Assembly (NCBI GenBank): GCA_025786725.1
Contig: JAHLTZ010000031.1
Coordinates: 62,001-126,000 of the forward strand
Direction of reading: 5' to 3'
DNA: 64,000 nucleotides
From: Syncephalis fuscata
Lineage: Eukaryota; Zoopagomycota; Zoopagomycetes; Zoopagales; Piptocephalidaceae
Shown: positions 25,354 through 38,124 of the stretch, piece after piece
Layout of the letters: every line of letters begins with the position of its first letter
Position numbering within the stretch: position 1 is the first letter of the stretch
Translations under genes and position numbers: made by a program
The notes under the pieces: model-generated
Databases searched by the model: none
What the model saw: the letters and a program-made list of their open reading frames with translations, nothing else
What the model was told of the DNA's origin: nothing

Positions 25354-28258
25354 ATGACTAGCGCAACTAGCCCGCCCGCTTCCAACCATGGCAACACCCA
25401 AGCCGCTGCTGTAAACTTTGCCCTTGTAGAACGTGCCAAATACGAATCGCTGTGTCTACAACAGCCAGACCGCTTTTCCTATCTTACGTTAGATGCCACG
25501 CTTCCAGGCTACCAAGTCTATCTAGTGGAACAATGGTAAGTCAAACTTTTCGTGGCCATATGTCACTGGAGCCACGGCCCACACTACATTTCGCGACTTT
25601 TAAACATTGACGACCATTAGGGCGCTGGACCGACAACGGTTCTATAAATCGGTTTCTGTATTCACGGGAGACCAACAGCACCAGGTAATTTGCCCCTTGG
25701 CGACCAAACGCACTTGCTAATAATCGGCACGTTGTTGCTGTTATTGGCATGCTTAGGTCAAGGTGTGTGTGGGCCGCACGCAGCTAAACGAAGATTACGA
25801 ACGACTTTGTATTCAGTCGTCGGAACAGGACGCGTTTCGTATTAAAGAGGTCTGTGCATATATATGTAGACTTGTTGGATGCATATTAATTTTTATTTAC
25901 TAAATGATATAGACGTCATTAGGCCGATTTGCCTTTGCTGCTAATTTAAATCGACTAAATACAGCTTTAAATCTTTTGCCCGTGCCAGATGGCGATGTAG
26001 ATGCTGCACTTGGACGATTTGGTCTCAATGTCAATTTACGTCGATTCGGCTGTAGTGGTCGGGGAACACTTTCATTAAAAATGCCCAGGTACTCGATAAT
26101 AATGGCAATAGTTACAAGCATTTATTAGTATATCTAACTGTGTACAGTGAAGCAATAGAAGATTCATTTGAAAATCTGTATCACATTGCCGATAACATAT
26201 CGGTCTATTATGCAGTATGGGAATTGGGCCGCCTTGTGCAAATGGCGCTCTATTTGCTTGGACTGACCAGTACCTACTATGTTGACGGACTGGTATGCGA
26301 TACGACATTGGCGGCAGCAAGACGTTTTGCTAGCGAATACGGCGTAAATGAAAAAGAGGTAATGGCTTATTTGTAGACTGGAGATTATTTAATGATATTG
26401 ATTAAATATTAGTCGGGCGAGGGACCGTTAAATCCATCCAATGTGGCACTTTTGCTAAGTAAAGTAGTCAGTGCACGAAATAACTGTATCTACTGGCTAT
26501 CAAGTCGGTAAAGACCCATTTGATGACCCGGCTGCTCTACTGTCAGGCGTGAAGGCATTCCAGGTAATTAGAATAAATATTGCTGCATAGATTTGACGAC
26601 TTAGCTGTGAAATAGAAAGCAATCGACAGCACGCCAACTGGATGTCTTGACCGATCGACCTGTCGTCTACTGGATAATGCATTCTTGCAACGAGGTGCAC
26701 AAACACTCAAAGTCCATCGGGTAAATGTCTACAATGCATACACATGTTTTAATACTAATCCACAATTTTAGATGTTAAAGTTTAAATTAGATGAGAAAAA
26801 AGGTATTTATTTATTTATTATATAATTAAGTTTAGTGTGTTAATAAGAAAGCTGTTTAGGACACACCCATGCATTGGATGTAGAGACAATGGACTTGGAG
26901 CGCTTTGCCGCCACTGTCCATGGTGTTGATCGATTAAAATATCTCTGGCGTGGCAAGGGGCGTCCTTACAACTTGCCCGAAAGTATACCCGCTGATGCGG
27001 ATATGGGACGACTCGAGCATTATTTGGAGGATATGTTTTTACAAATGCCATCATTACGCGTAAGTTTTATATAGTGCATCATTAGTGTAATTTCCATAAA
27101 TGTTTTGTAGTCAACTGCTGCCACCACAAGTAAAAAGGCAGAGTTTTCACGGCCAGGTCGTCGATTAGGCATTAAAATGTAATGATTTACATATTTCTAT
27201 ATCAAATAATATACTAATGTCAGTGTTATTTAGCCCAAAAGCAAAGACGGTAACGCAACAAAGTGGACAGATCTCGCCTACTGGATTAGGCATATCCTTG
27301 CCGGGATCTACATCGGCAGCGGAAATTGGATTGTCCCTACTTAAACTTGCTCGAGCACAGTAAGGAGCAATTTAAATTAATGGATAATAGTGGGAATACT
27401 GATGGTTGATTTAGCACTGCAGAAAGTAAAGGAAAACAGTCTTATATTAGTGGCCGATCTGAACGAAAGCGTAAACGTATGCATACTCTATCTAGTTAAA
27501 CTGTTTAGCAGATTAACATTTTATTTAATAATAGATCGTAATAACAGAGAGGCTGATAAACAGGAATCAGCTCATCAATCGGTTGATATAACGTATCAGC
27601 GCAAGCAGCATGCATTGAAGTTGCAAAAATCATTTGACTGTATGTCTTCGTTACGCCATCGTGATCGCGCTACAGTGAATGCACAACGGCTACGTCGAAC
27701 AAGATCTGCATCGCCCAATACATTGGAAGATATTGTGCCTATGTAAGTAGTTGGTGTATATTATTTGTACAACATGTTAATCACGATAACTAGAGAACGA
27801 TTACGTATGGATTTCCGTGTTTATGCGCGCTTTGAGGAATATTTAGATTACGAAACACAGCTACTAATAGAAATTAAACAATTAGAGGTAGCAAAGTGTT
27901 GTAATATACGTTTTCATGCTAAATCATTAAATAGACTCTTTCACTTGAGATGGATAAACGGATTGAGCAGTTAGATGAAGTGATTGAAGAGCGATCTCAA
28001 TCCATAGCGGTAAATAGCAAATGGTATTAAATGGGATAGTATTAACTTGGATATTTATTAAAGGACATGCATGAAGCATCCCAAGAAGCATTACAAAAAC
28101 ATCAACAGGTCAATGAAGAAGTGCAGTCAACATTAATGGAGGGATCAAAACTTCAATATGAACTGGGTGTTCTTGAAGAACGATTAAAAGAAGTTGATGA
28201 TTTTATGGATGATTTTGATCAAAAGGCAAGTAATAACAACAATAACAACATAATAACA

Positions 28259-28296
<38 letters not shown>

Positions 28297-28471
28297 TGTG
28301 TATTGATAATGTTATATAATTGGTTTTTATTAAACTAATCGTTTTGTAAAGGCTGATCGACTACAATCCCGACTTCCAAAGTCCAATCCGGCTTTGCCAG
28401 CACGCTACCGGCTATTGCATCAACTATCCGGCATGGGACGCGCAAAGAATGACGGCGACCGAGACGAATGA
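25354..28471 (+). CDS. STB6-like N-terminal domain protein with C-terminal coiled coil, 17 exons
   Basis: Exons: 25354-25535, 25621-25684, 25757-25849, 25913-26088, 26148-26358, 26413-26563, 26616-26720, 26772-26802, 26860-27059, 27111-27178, 27234-27359, 27415-27476, 27535-27742, 27794-27887, 27935-28009, 28064-28225 and 28352-28471, about 708 residues. The first ~380 residues match the fungal STB6-type N-terminal domain: GYQVYLVEQWALDR, VPDGDVDAALGRF, RFGCSGRGTLSL, YYVDGLVCD, YQVGKDPF, CLDRSTCRLL and LKYLWRGKGRP. In yeast, Stb2 and Stb6 are Sin3-associated; their role is poorly defined. The C-terminal third (about 470-680) is coiled coil. One frame slip lies in exon 6 near 26478-26495, where one base seems extra or two missing. 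The last intron uses a GC donor (28226). A role in Sin3-linked chromatin control is only an inference. Confidence 0.78.
28255..28302. repeat. (ATA)n microsatellite in the last intron of the STB6-like gene
   Basis: An uninterrupted run of about eleven ATA/AAT triplets after a looser AAC/AAT-rich stretch, wholly inside the GC-AG intron 28226-28351. Confidence 0.9.
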
Positions 28472-28662
28472 TTAATATTAACATTAATAACCGTAGATTA
28501 CGTGTATCAATAAACATTAATCAGCATCAGTTTACAATATATAAAATAAATTCGTATGCTTATTCAATAAAAGTGAAGATTTGGTTAATATGACAAATAG
28601 CATGAAGAAGTAATAAATCAGAAATAATAGTAATGAAGAGGTTGCAGATAAACAAAAGAGAT

Positions 28663-31600
28663 TTAGGCAAAAGACAAGGTTCCAAGTGCACCGGTAACTA
28701 TGGGTAAAGCAAAAAGTCAGTATACAATAAAGATATTTATGACGTGTCTACAACGTCACATTATTTCTACTTACAACTGGTGCCTGTAGATCGCATAACT
28801 GTACGGAAGCATTGCATCCAGTAGTTATGCTGATCTGCGTTCTCGGCTTGTAAATAATACTTTTTGCCCGACTCGCTGGTGATAACAATAACGCCGTGCA
28901 TTTCGTGAACATTAGATGTTCTGGTATCGATACGATGTTGAAGGACACGTCGGCCTTCTGCTTGTTCCTTGGCCAATACCAATAGATCATCAAACAGGAA
29001 AGCAATACGTGGTTCGGATTTCTCCCAGGATTTTTCACCTTGGTACAGAGATCCTTGGTGGATCAATCGACGGGTGGATGAAATAAACTTGTCATCCAGC
29101 CCATTGAGTGAGCTTTGTACTTGAATGACTGATTCGCGCTGATGTACAAAAAGAAGCCTAATAGAACGATAGTGTATATTAGTATTGGCTTCTTATAGTG
29201 GATTTATAACGTGTACTTACATTAAAGAGCATTCTTTGTCCATACGCTCGAGGTCATCGGCACATAGCTTGATCGTCATATAGTCGGGATCTTCAGGCTG
29301 GTAGAGATCCAACAGCTGAAGGATAAAGGCGTGGTACTGGTGGATACGTCCTTTGGGAGAGGCCAAAAGAGCACGGACGTTAACAAAGCCAGCATTGGCC
29401 GTGCATGCCTAAATAATGGCAAATGCAGCTGTCAGTTATAGCTGTTATTTATTAAATAATAGCCATGCTTACCTTTAATGCACGACGGAAAAGAGTGCTG
29501 CGCTTTTGTAGTTGAACTAGATCAAAGAGCATCTGTGGATATTGGCGCAAGTAGTCCATGTGTAGACGGAGCCAGCGGCACTGTAATAATAATCGTTAGT
29601 ATGTCGATGTTGTTAAATAAATAGTAGTAATAGTTACATTTTGCGTAAAAGCAGAAATTGCATTTTCCATTATACCAGTTTGCTTGCGATCCAATGCACT
29701 ATAATTAAATTAAATATTAATTGTATTATTAATACGATGTATATAATAATTGTAACAATGCCAATTACCTTTGTTCAAGATCTCTTAACAGTTTTTCGTG
29801 ACGTGGAAGTAACTGTTCAATACCACCGAAAATACCAGTAATTTCGTCCTTGGTATAAGAACGATGGATGAAACGGTTCGATTTGGCCGCGTTCAATCGA
29901 AGTGGCTCAATGAAAGCGTTTCTGATCAACTGCAAAGTACGAACAAACTTCTTTTCGGTGGCAATCAAGTTGTAAAGAGCCTTGACACGCTCCTCTTCCA
30001 AATGTTCCAATTCTAATAATAATAATAAAGCATTAGTATAAATTAAATCAATATATTATTTATCATGTATTAACGATACTACTTACCTTCTTCTTCTTCG
30101 CCTAGCCATGCATCGCGATAATCGCAAAAGACATCGACAAAGGTGCTGTAGCCAGATCCTGACTCGACTGTTGGCGATCGCTGCATATTAATAATGCTTT
30201 GTTTCTGCGATGCAGCCGATTTCGATGATTTTCTACGATTAAGCGATTGCTGGTCGTAGGTTGGGCTTGATGGCTGATTAGCAATCTCCGTTTGAAGATG
30301 CGATAGCGAGGTTAGGAGCTGGGTAGCCCGTGAAGGCTTGGGAGGAAGACTGCTCTTGGAGCGACGGCCACCAAGTTGATGTAGCTCTAGTGCACCTAGA
30401 TCTGGTAGTTCACCACTGCTATTGGTGCGACTACGTTCAACTGGAGGCGGAAGAGCTGGGCAGTTATCCGGAGTTGGGTTATCCTCCTTTTGATAGCTTT
30501 CAATGATGCGGTAAACCGAGGCAATGGTCTCTTTTGACACGTAACGGCGTAGTCTTTGTGGTGGCATCAATTCATTAGGATTGCCGTGTTTCGCCTCGGC
30601 TTCGGTGTAGAAAGCCATCTGTGAAGGGTCTTCATAGTCACCTTCATCCTCTTCTTCAATGGTATAGTTGTTTAAAACTGGACTACCACCTGTTTCCAAA
30701 GGAGAAGTGACGGTGAGCTTGGGACTGCGACGGATCTCTGGCAATTGATCGTGCTGTTTAGTCGCGCTATAATGATTCATGCCAAAGGCTTCATCATTAA
30801 TCTCGCCATAGAGCTCATCAAAGTTAATCGCGTGATGCTCAGTTGATTCAGGACCAAAGTCGAATTCGTGATCGAGATATTGATCATCGGCATCGCCCTT
30901 GGAGCGGAAAATCGAACTATTAAGAGCCAAACGGCCGGTAGCCTTGCGAACAAGTCCGGTAAATCCATTAAGTGGGGATCGTTTGTTTTTACCGTTGCCT
31001 TGAGAATCCTTTGATGAAGATGGCTCCATGAAATTAATGACTTGTTCATCATCGTGTTGCAATGATGACATTGGCTATTAATAAAATGTTAGTTATTGTT
31101 TTAATTAACTAATAAAGTGTTCTAATAACTTACTCGGCCATCATATTCTTCGTCTTGGTTAGAGTTGGGACGACCAGAGTATAGGATCCATTGAGCAAAG
31201 TGTGGATCAGCCATAGACATTGCCGTATGGTTAAGGCCATATTCTTGGCGCATACGTGACGCCATAGCTGATTCAATCTTCTTTTCAGACGCAGCTGAGC
31301 TACGTCGCGACATGTCGCGCTGTTGATAAGACGAAGCAATGGATTCCTGGTCAAAGTTGACATTCTGCGCCAGCATAGCTGATTGCTGACGAGCATTAGT
31401 TGCATTTCTATTAATTACAGTTCTAGGTGATCGTGGGCTATTCATCTTTGGTGATAGCATTCCCTTGGGATCGGCCATCATACGAGTATGATCCATGCTG
31501 TTGTGACTGCCATTATTGTGCATGCCTAGACCTCGTGAAGCCGCATCCGTAATCATAACAGTTGGGCTGTGTGGCGAGTATTTATTAGGCGTATGAAGCT

Positions 31601-31981
31601 GATGCCAGTCGCTCATAATCGACGAGGCGGGCGAGTCGGGCATTGAGGTTGGCGTGGGTAGGTCGAAGGTGCCATCGCTTCTCATGGTGCTCGAGGTGAT
31701 GACAGAGAGTCGCTTTCTAACCATAGGCGAATCCTGTGTACGATAAAGGGTGGGTGATGGTGGTACCATAAAATTTGATGGTGCATTGTGTGGCAGGCTA
31801 CTATTACTATTGTTATTGCTATTACTATTGCTATGGCCATTGCTTTATTATTGGGTGTATCGTAATACACAGAGATGGCCGAGGGACGACGGCGTTGGTA
31901 TAACAATTCTGGTACATTACCAGCATCCCTCGCGCCTTCTGGACGAGCGACACCGGCATCAGAATGCTTTCGCGCAAACAT
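28663..31981 (-). CDS. Rho guanine nucleotide exchange factor (DH-PH), about 951 aa
   Basis: Exons: 31981-31134, 31074-30087, 30012-29769, 29698-29638, 29580-29473, 29408-29221, 29157-28775 and 28697-28663. Residues 1-610 are disordered and Ser/Pro/Asn-rich, with many SP and RSxS sites. The DH domain (about 615-810) starts ERVKALYNLIATEKKFVRTL and ends near LMLLFVHQRE. A PH domain follows: IHQGSLYQGEK, IAFLFDDLLVLAKE and the signature Trp in HNYWMQCFRTVM. It activates Rho/Cdc42-class GTPases, a plausible upstream partner of the citron-like kinase at the left edge. A one-base slip in the Asn/Ser run near 31843-31847 joins the first 46 codons to the rest. The last intron has a perfect GTAAGT donor and a CTGAC branch site; without splicing, the stop is at 28767. 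Confidence 0.88.
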
Positions 31982-33577
31982 TATTGGTATACTGTTAGTA
32001 TTATTATAGTAGTAGTAGTACTATTAGTCTAGGTGGCGACAAATAAAGACAAGTGGCAATTTAACAAGTGACAGTATTAGCAGTGGTAGAGTAACGGTAT
32101 TAGTTGTAGTGGTATTGACGAGCGTTTAAAGACGAATATGTAAATTGAAGGTATATCAAATGGACACAGATGGTTTAGAGTGCCAAAGCGTAAACAAGCG
32201 TAAACAACGAAATAAAGAGAAAGAAATGAAGACAACTGTAAGAAACAAACCGATAATCAATATGACTACGGTTACTACAACTAGGTACAGAAAGATGATA
32301 AAGATGTAGAAAAAAGACAACGCCTGTGGACAGGTCGTTGTTTATTGAATTTAGTACGCCTTGACAGGCATTGGCAATCGCATGGCAGGACTGGCCTTGA
32401 TACTGGAGCGCATGCACTCTGCGGCCAAATAGCATGCGTGAGGCAACCGGTTATTGGTTCATGTGCCTTGATATCCACATGCTTTGTTGTACGAGCGTGA
32501 TGTTGTGTATTAACCAAGCAACAATACAGCATTGGCGCATTATTAACTGCATCCAAGGCAGAGAGCAAATGTGAGTAATAAACAGTTGGCAAACAAGCAA
32601 GGTAAACGAATAGTCCATTCATAATCCTGCCTTGTCACTATCATGCAGTAGACCATAATGTGCCCCGCAAGCGATTATCACCGATATTTCCCGGCATATT
32701 ATTTGTTTCTAACTGGTATTAAATGGAGTTAAGGTGCCATTATTAGTGTCATTGTGTGTTCAACATGTGTGTATGGCGACCAATAATGATCAGATAGCAT
32801 GGCAATTCTATCAATGATAGGTATAAATATTAGTAACACTAATGTATAATAATTGTAATAATAACGTATTTAATAATAAAACTATTTTACTATGACTCCC
32901 TAGCTTTAAACTAGAGACAAAAAGATTTATAACTCAAATAATAAACCGTCCATCAGCTTTTGATGCTGAGAATTGCTATTTGTTGAAGCGGCGCTATGTC
33001 AACTCTGATTAATTCAAGTGGAGCTGAATCAGTCTGCACTATTTTCAATATCCGATATTAGCGTTAATAAATGTTAATCCATGTTATTGTTGCTGTAGAG
33101 TATTCAAAGCATTATAGTTTGATATTTAATGTCTCTCACCATCCAGTTCCATGTTTAGTAGAACAACAAATGTGTAGTTCAATCAAGTAAAGATGTCAAT
33201 TTTGATCTTTTGATGCTGAATCCCATGAGTCTACTAATAAATTACTTAATATTAGTGGGCTATTTTACTTTTACTTTCATATTTTTATTTACTCATTCCA
33301 CTTCCTTTTTCTTATTACTATCTTATCGTTTTATATCCTTTTTAGATATTCTATTTTATGGAAATGATAATGGACAATAATATTACGTTAATATTTATTG
33401 TGAATAATCCTTTAAACACAATCCAATTTAATCAAATCATTACGATCGATTGCTTAAAATGATTTATTGCGCTGAATGGGGGAAATCCAGATAATACCAA
33501 TCATTTAATAAAAATATTACCACTTTAATGTCACATTATCTTCGTGTTTTATTTACAAATCTAAAGTCAGAGGAATC
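31982..33577. other. 1.6 kb intergenic region with repeat fragments
   Basis: Lies between divergent genes (RhoGEF and CEP135-like). ORFs 32175-32435 and 32281-32622 overlap each other and lack motifs. The stretch 33120-33330 carries fragments of the AT-rich dispersed repeat, and 33350-33515 is repeat B. Both promoters must lie here. Confidence 0.4.
33350..33515 (+). repeat. 150 bp dispersed repeat B, copy 2, upstream of the CEP135-like gene
   Basis: Same orientation and similar distance (about 60 nt) to a start codon as the copy at 25120-25275; the shared core is AAAATGATTTATTGCGCTGA. Divergence is moderate with several indels. Confidence 0.7.
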
Positions 33578-35964
33578 ATGGATAATAGTGATACAATAGC
33601 TTTTCGTAATTTCCATGAGGTATAGTCAGAGGCGACTTGTTTATTCTTATAATAACTATTACTGACTAATTAGAAGAAACATATAAGAAAGCCTTCTCAC
33701 CAGCACCACTGGCAACAGGAAACAATGATGAATTGGCAAAAGCAATTTGAAGAGAGCGAGAGAATACGCAATGAAATGGAAGTGCAACTTAGGCGCACCA
33801 AACAGCAATGGCAGGCAGAAGTGGCAGAACTACAATTACAGACCAAGCTCTTAAAACAACAAATACTGGAGGAGCGGCATATACGTAAAAAGGAGCGAAT
33901 GCGTGTTGATTCGCGTCTACAGAAACTTGACACGTTAAGTGTTTATGGTAAAGAATAGAAAAGAAAATAGCAACTTTTATCTAACATCACAAAAAGGCCA
34001 TTCAACTATATTTGGTAGAGAAATATCTGCCTCAATGAATGTTTATCAGCGATTAGATATTGATCAACCATTAGCACCAAGTGAGTAATAGTATGGATAT
34101 TAGTTGGTGGGATATAACTATAATCTATTAGATCATGGCGAGTCATCCTATATTCCGTCAGTTGACCCCTATATGGTGGATATTATACAGTTATTTGAAA
34201 AGAAGGTAAGTTATCATAAGTTATGGCGAGCGAATGTTAATTAAATAAATTAGATGAACGATGCTCATGAGGAAATTAAACGACGCGATGAACAAATCGA
34301 CTTATTGACTAGTCAGATAGAAATGCTGCAGAATGAACCACTTGATACTATACAACGTGTGAATTCTAAAGAAAAAGCAATGCCAAGTCAATCTGAACAA
34401 GAGCTCAAAAAGCAAGCTTTATTCTTAAAAGATCAGTTAATATCGTGCGAACAGGTAACTATTAGCTATGATTATTTAACATCCGATTGGTATAACATTG
34501 GTGTAATTAGAATCTGGCATCAATAAGCAATGAGCGAAATATGCTGGCCAAAACAAATGCAATGCTAGAAAAGAAACTTGATAGAACGAAACAACGAGCC
34601 CATCATGATGCAAGCTCATTGGCTACGCAGAAAAACATAACAGAGTAGGTCGATAGAACAATGAAATAGATGCATTGTTTAATAATGTCCCATATTTAGG
34701 GATATACAAAAGTCATTGGTCAATGAGGTCGATCAAACACGAATGAAATTAAAAACAGAACGACAGTAAGTTAACTGTTTATATACAAATCTACAAGTAA
34801 TAAATAATTGTTATTATCATTTAGACGAAATCAACAATTGGAAAAAACGATACAACAACTTTTACAAGAAGTAAATGATACTAAAAAGTAGGTATTTGTA
34901 ATTAATCAAAAGTTTAATTTTAATAGTAATTATCATAACAATATAACCCAGTGATCGTGATAAACTAATGGCTACATTAAAACAATTTCAACAACAATTA
35001 CGTAGTATTGAGATGATGATGAAAGATTTACATGCCGAGCGGGATAATTTACGTAAATTATACAACCAGGTGATTTTAGATAAGTAAATTAAATTTATTA
35101 TAGATTAATAGTTAAATAGACGACCGATCAGCTTAGTCGATTACAAAGAATTCAAGTTAGTGCAATATTTTATATTTACGCTTATTTATTTAAATAGTAT
35201 GAATCTAGTCTTATTCCAGTAAAACAAAACATGACGGCTATAATGATAATCATGGACTACTTTTGCCGTTATCCGACCCGTATGAATCGAAAAAGCAAGA
35301 AACAGCATTAGCAACGTTAGCGACCGAACGAGACCAGTAAGACATAATAAACAAATACCAATCATACTCGTTCTAACATTGCTTTAGGGCATTATTTAAA
35401 ATAGATCGTCAGAAACAAGAAGTGCAAACGACACGACAACACACCCATGAACTGGAAACTTCATTGTTAAAGCTACGACATGAAAACACGCAATTAATGA
35501 GACACGTACAAAAAGTAGACGATAATCTACATTTATTGGTGGGTCAGATTAATGGACATCAGGTACGTTATAGACAACAATTGACCAGTGCTCCAATAAA
35601 AAGCTGATTTAATTATAGCCATCGTATATGATGACTACATCCGAGTGTAAACACTCTATGGACAAACACGGAACGCGTACTTTTGAACAACCGCCTCAGT
35701 TGTTGTATGACGAGAAAAGTCGGCTACGAACAAAGACGATGTCGAAACGCAACGATAATGATACATCGATAGAAGGCGAGTCATTAATCTCATAAAGACA
35801 ATGCATCCATCTATCAGCATACTCATTGAGATGTATTCATAGGCGATATATTAAATTATAATCATCCATTACCGGTACGAGATCGTATGGAAAAAGAGTT
35901 ACGGCAACTACGCGATGATCTCGACAAATTATTACGTGACACGGATATCTATCACTCTACCTGA
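33578..35964 (+). CDS. CEP135: CEP135/Bld10-like centriolar coiled-coil protein, 14 exons
   Basis: Exons: 33578-33619, 33674-33947, 33997-34080, 34132-34205, 34254-34454, 34511-34644, 34700-34765, 34825-34887, 34952-35069, 35120-35155, 35198-35336, 35388-35562, 35619-35775 and 35843-35964, about 561 residues, almost wholly coiled coil. The family call rests on ordered matches to human CEP135: YQRLDIDQPLAP and SSYIPSVDPYMVDIIQL (human RMQIDEPVPP...DDPYIADLLQ), then DRDKLMATLKQFQ...HAERDNLRKLYNQ (human RDELQRMLERFE...TAERDKLSVLYNE). CEP135 organises the centriole cartwheel. The protein is about half the human length and seems to lack the far C-terminus. An AAAA run at 35221 needs one more A to keep frame. 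The last intron would use a GC donor (35776); unspliced, it stops at 35793-35795. Confidence 0.75.
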
Positions 35965-36441
35965 AAAATGTATAATTTTATAAATACCCCACTGAGCAAG
36001 ACATTGATGATATAAATAGCTGTCGTATTAAAAGAAGAATGGCTCTGGTGTAACACAATGGTCATCCTTAGGCCTTTGATCGTTCCTGCATGGCAATGCT
36101 GTTTTGTACTCTACCAATATTGAAGCTGATGGCGGCGATACCGTCTCTATTTTCCTATGGCCAACATCCATTCATAGTCCTGCTCTTGCTTCCTCTCTCT
36201 CCTTCTCTCTTTCATTTCTGGTTTGCCCTTTTTTCTTTCTTAGCATAACAGCATTTGTAGCATTGTGCATTCATACTTTGCATTCCAATCGTTGCAACAA
36301 ACAATTATTTTATTGAATGTTCAATTGATTGATTGATCGTGTACTTGATATCAGCATATCTACTGTATATATTCATATACATTGCATTTTTCTACACTTT
36401 GATAGCTAGTTATTGGTGGTGGGGCCTGTACCACACAGCCT
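35965..36441. promoter_or_regulatory. Intergenic region with CT-rich tract upstream of the two-TM protein gene
   Basis: A dense pyrimidine tract (about 36186-36240, CTCTCTCC and TTTCTTTC types) lies about 200 nt before the ATG at 36442, as is common for fungal core promoters. No gene was seen; ORF 36104-36316 is translated pyrimidine tract. Confidence 0.45.
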
Positions 36442-37886
36442 ATGGTCGGGAATAAGCTATTCCAGGCGCATGAGCCGCGCACATTAGGTGTTGCTCGTAT
36501 TGTAACGCTTTTACTACTGACAGGCGGTTTATTTACGCTTGGTTATTTTGAACTGCTGCGTATTATCAAACCAGCTATTGCATATCGCGAGACAACAGAA
36601 ACCGATGCTATTTCTGTACCATCAGTAGTATTTTTTGGTGCAAATTCTATACTTACGGGTGCTCGTGTTGTGCTATCACGCACTTGGCCTTCTGCCACTC
36701 AGCAAGGCAATGATACGCAGTCGCTAGTCGTAGATACGCGTGAGATTAATGGTAAAAACAATAAGACAGCCATTTGGGTCCATCCAAGTGCATCAGCTTT
36801 GTTTTATCCAGAGAATGCTCGTGTATCCAGTACAGTTATGGCAAGCATTAGCGTGCGATTAACGTTAGAAGCCGGTCCGAATGCGGCTACTACTATTACC
36901 ACTCGTAATAACACATCAGCGTCGTTTATATCATTTGGTCTGCTACCTACAGATCGCAAATTAACCGAAGATACATTGGCCATATTCGATATGGTCGATG
37001 TGTTGGAGCCGCATTTAATTCAGCGTGCAATACTTGGTACTAATTATGTAATCCGACTACGTGAGCATAGAACAATCATGCCTGAAGGACAGCGTAATGT
37101 GGATTACGATGTTGGCGTAGACGCATTGGATGCCACTACAACAACTACAACGCAATTCACATTGCAGCCAGCACACGAACGAGCTAGCAGCAATGAAGAT
37201 TTGTCATTCCAGTACGTATTGGTGAGCCAGCACACACTTGGTTCGATATGATTAGTTTATTAGGCAGTGCTATTACATTTGCCATGATACTATACACATT
37301 CCTATTTGGTCTTGCACGTTTACGGCCTTGGGGCGTTGTTCAGCGCTATTTACTACGTGGCCATATGCTTGCTCGCTTGCCATCCGGCGTGACTTGGGTG
37401 CCAGTGACTGAGGAAAGCATGTTTGGCACTGAAGGAAAAATAGGCGATGACGGCAGCATGCGTGAAGTCAAAAGCGCAATTCAACGTTCCGAAAGTATTG
37501 ATAGTGCTATTGGTAAAGATACAAGACGGCATACGGCCACTGTACCGCAAGTGGTCCGTATGGCGCAGCGACAACGTGCCATGTCATTTGGCAGTCCTGT
37601 CATCAATAAGAGTCCACGGCGTCATGCGTATCGGCTTTCCGATCCTGATTTTGATCAGCCACCTCCATGGACTGGTGGCACGCCAGAGACACCGCGTGAT
37701 ATTGCACTTATGCATCGGCTCGAATGGATAGAAGGACGCTGGCGCGAAACTCGTACCGATCACGTAACACATATGGCCGGGCTGTCCGATCGACTGGCCG
37801 AGCTGGAAGCATTCCAGCGTCGCGTTGAAATCTTTTATCATGATACCGAACTTTTCGGTGGCAGTAAGAACGAAACAAACAGCTAA
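36442..37886 (+). CDS. Two-TM membrane protein with large exoplasmic domain and coiled-coil tail, about 480 aa
   Basis: Two frames meet: 36442-37251 (269 codons) and 37248-37886. The first has a TM at about residues 18-40 (IVTLLLLTGGLFTLGYFELL) and a 200-residue beta-rich, Thr/Asn-rich domain. The second starts with a TM (ISLLGSAITFAMILYTFLFG), then RPWG, a Ser/Arg-rich segment and a short coiled coil (RLEWIEGRWRETR, SDRLAELEAFQRRVEIFY). Reading across with one added base near 37225 gives TWFDMISLLGSAITF, a typical loop-to-TM entry, so this is most likely one protein. A 44-nt intron (GTACGT at 37214 to TTAG at 37257) would also restore frame, but loses the TW motif. Similar two-TM proteins ending in FLFG..RPWG occur widely in early-diverging fungi. 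No function is known to me. Confidence 0.7.
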
Positions 37887-38124
37887 CCAGCTGCAATGCT
37901 ATGACTTTCAATCAATGCGCTTCAATATTTGCTACTTGCGTGTTTGTCGCGCTGCTTCTTGATGTTAAAACTTTATATTCCATCTTTATTCAAATCATGT
38001 TATCGTCAATGTTGATAAATATCAAAATTGTAAATTAAAATAACACTTGCTATTGTTACTGCCGCTATTATTGATCAACAAAGCACAGAGTAACAATCCA
38101 ATTAAAACAATTTATTATTGCTTA

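Noticed and set aside
32175-32622. ORFs of 86 and 113 aa upstream of the RhoGEF gene
   Set aside because: They overlap in different frames, have no motif or splice context, and lie where a promoter and 5' UTR are expected.
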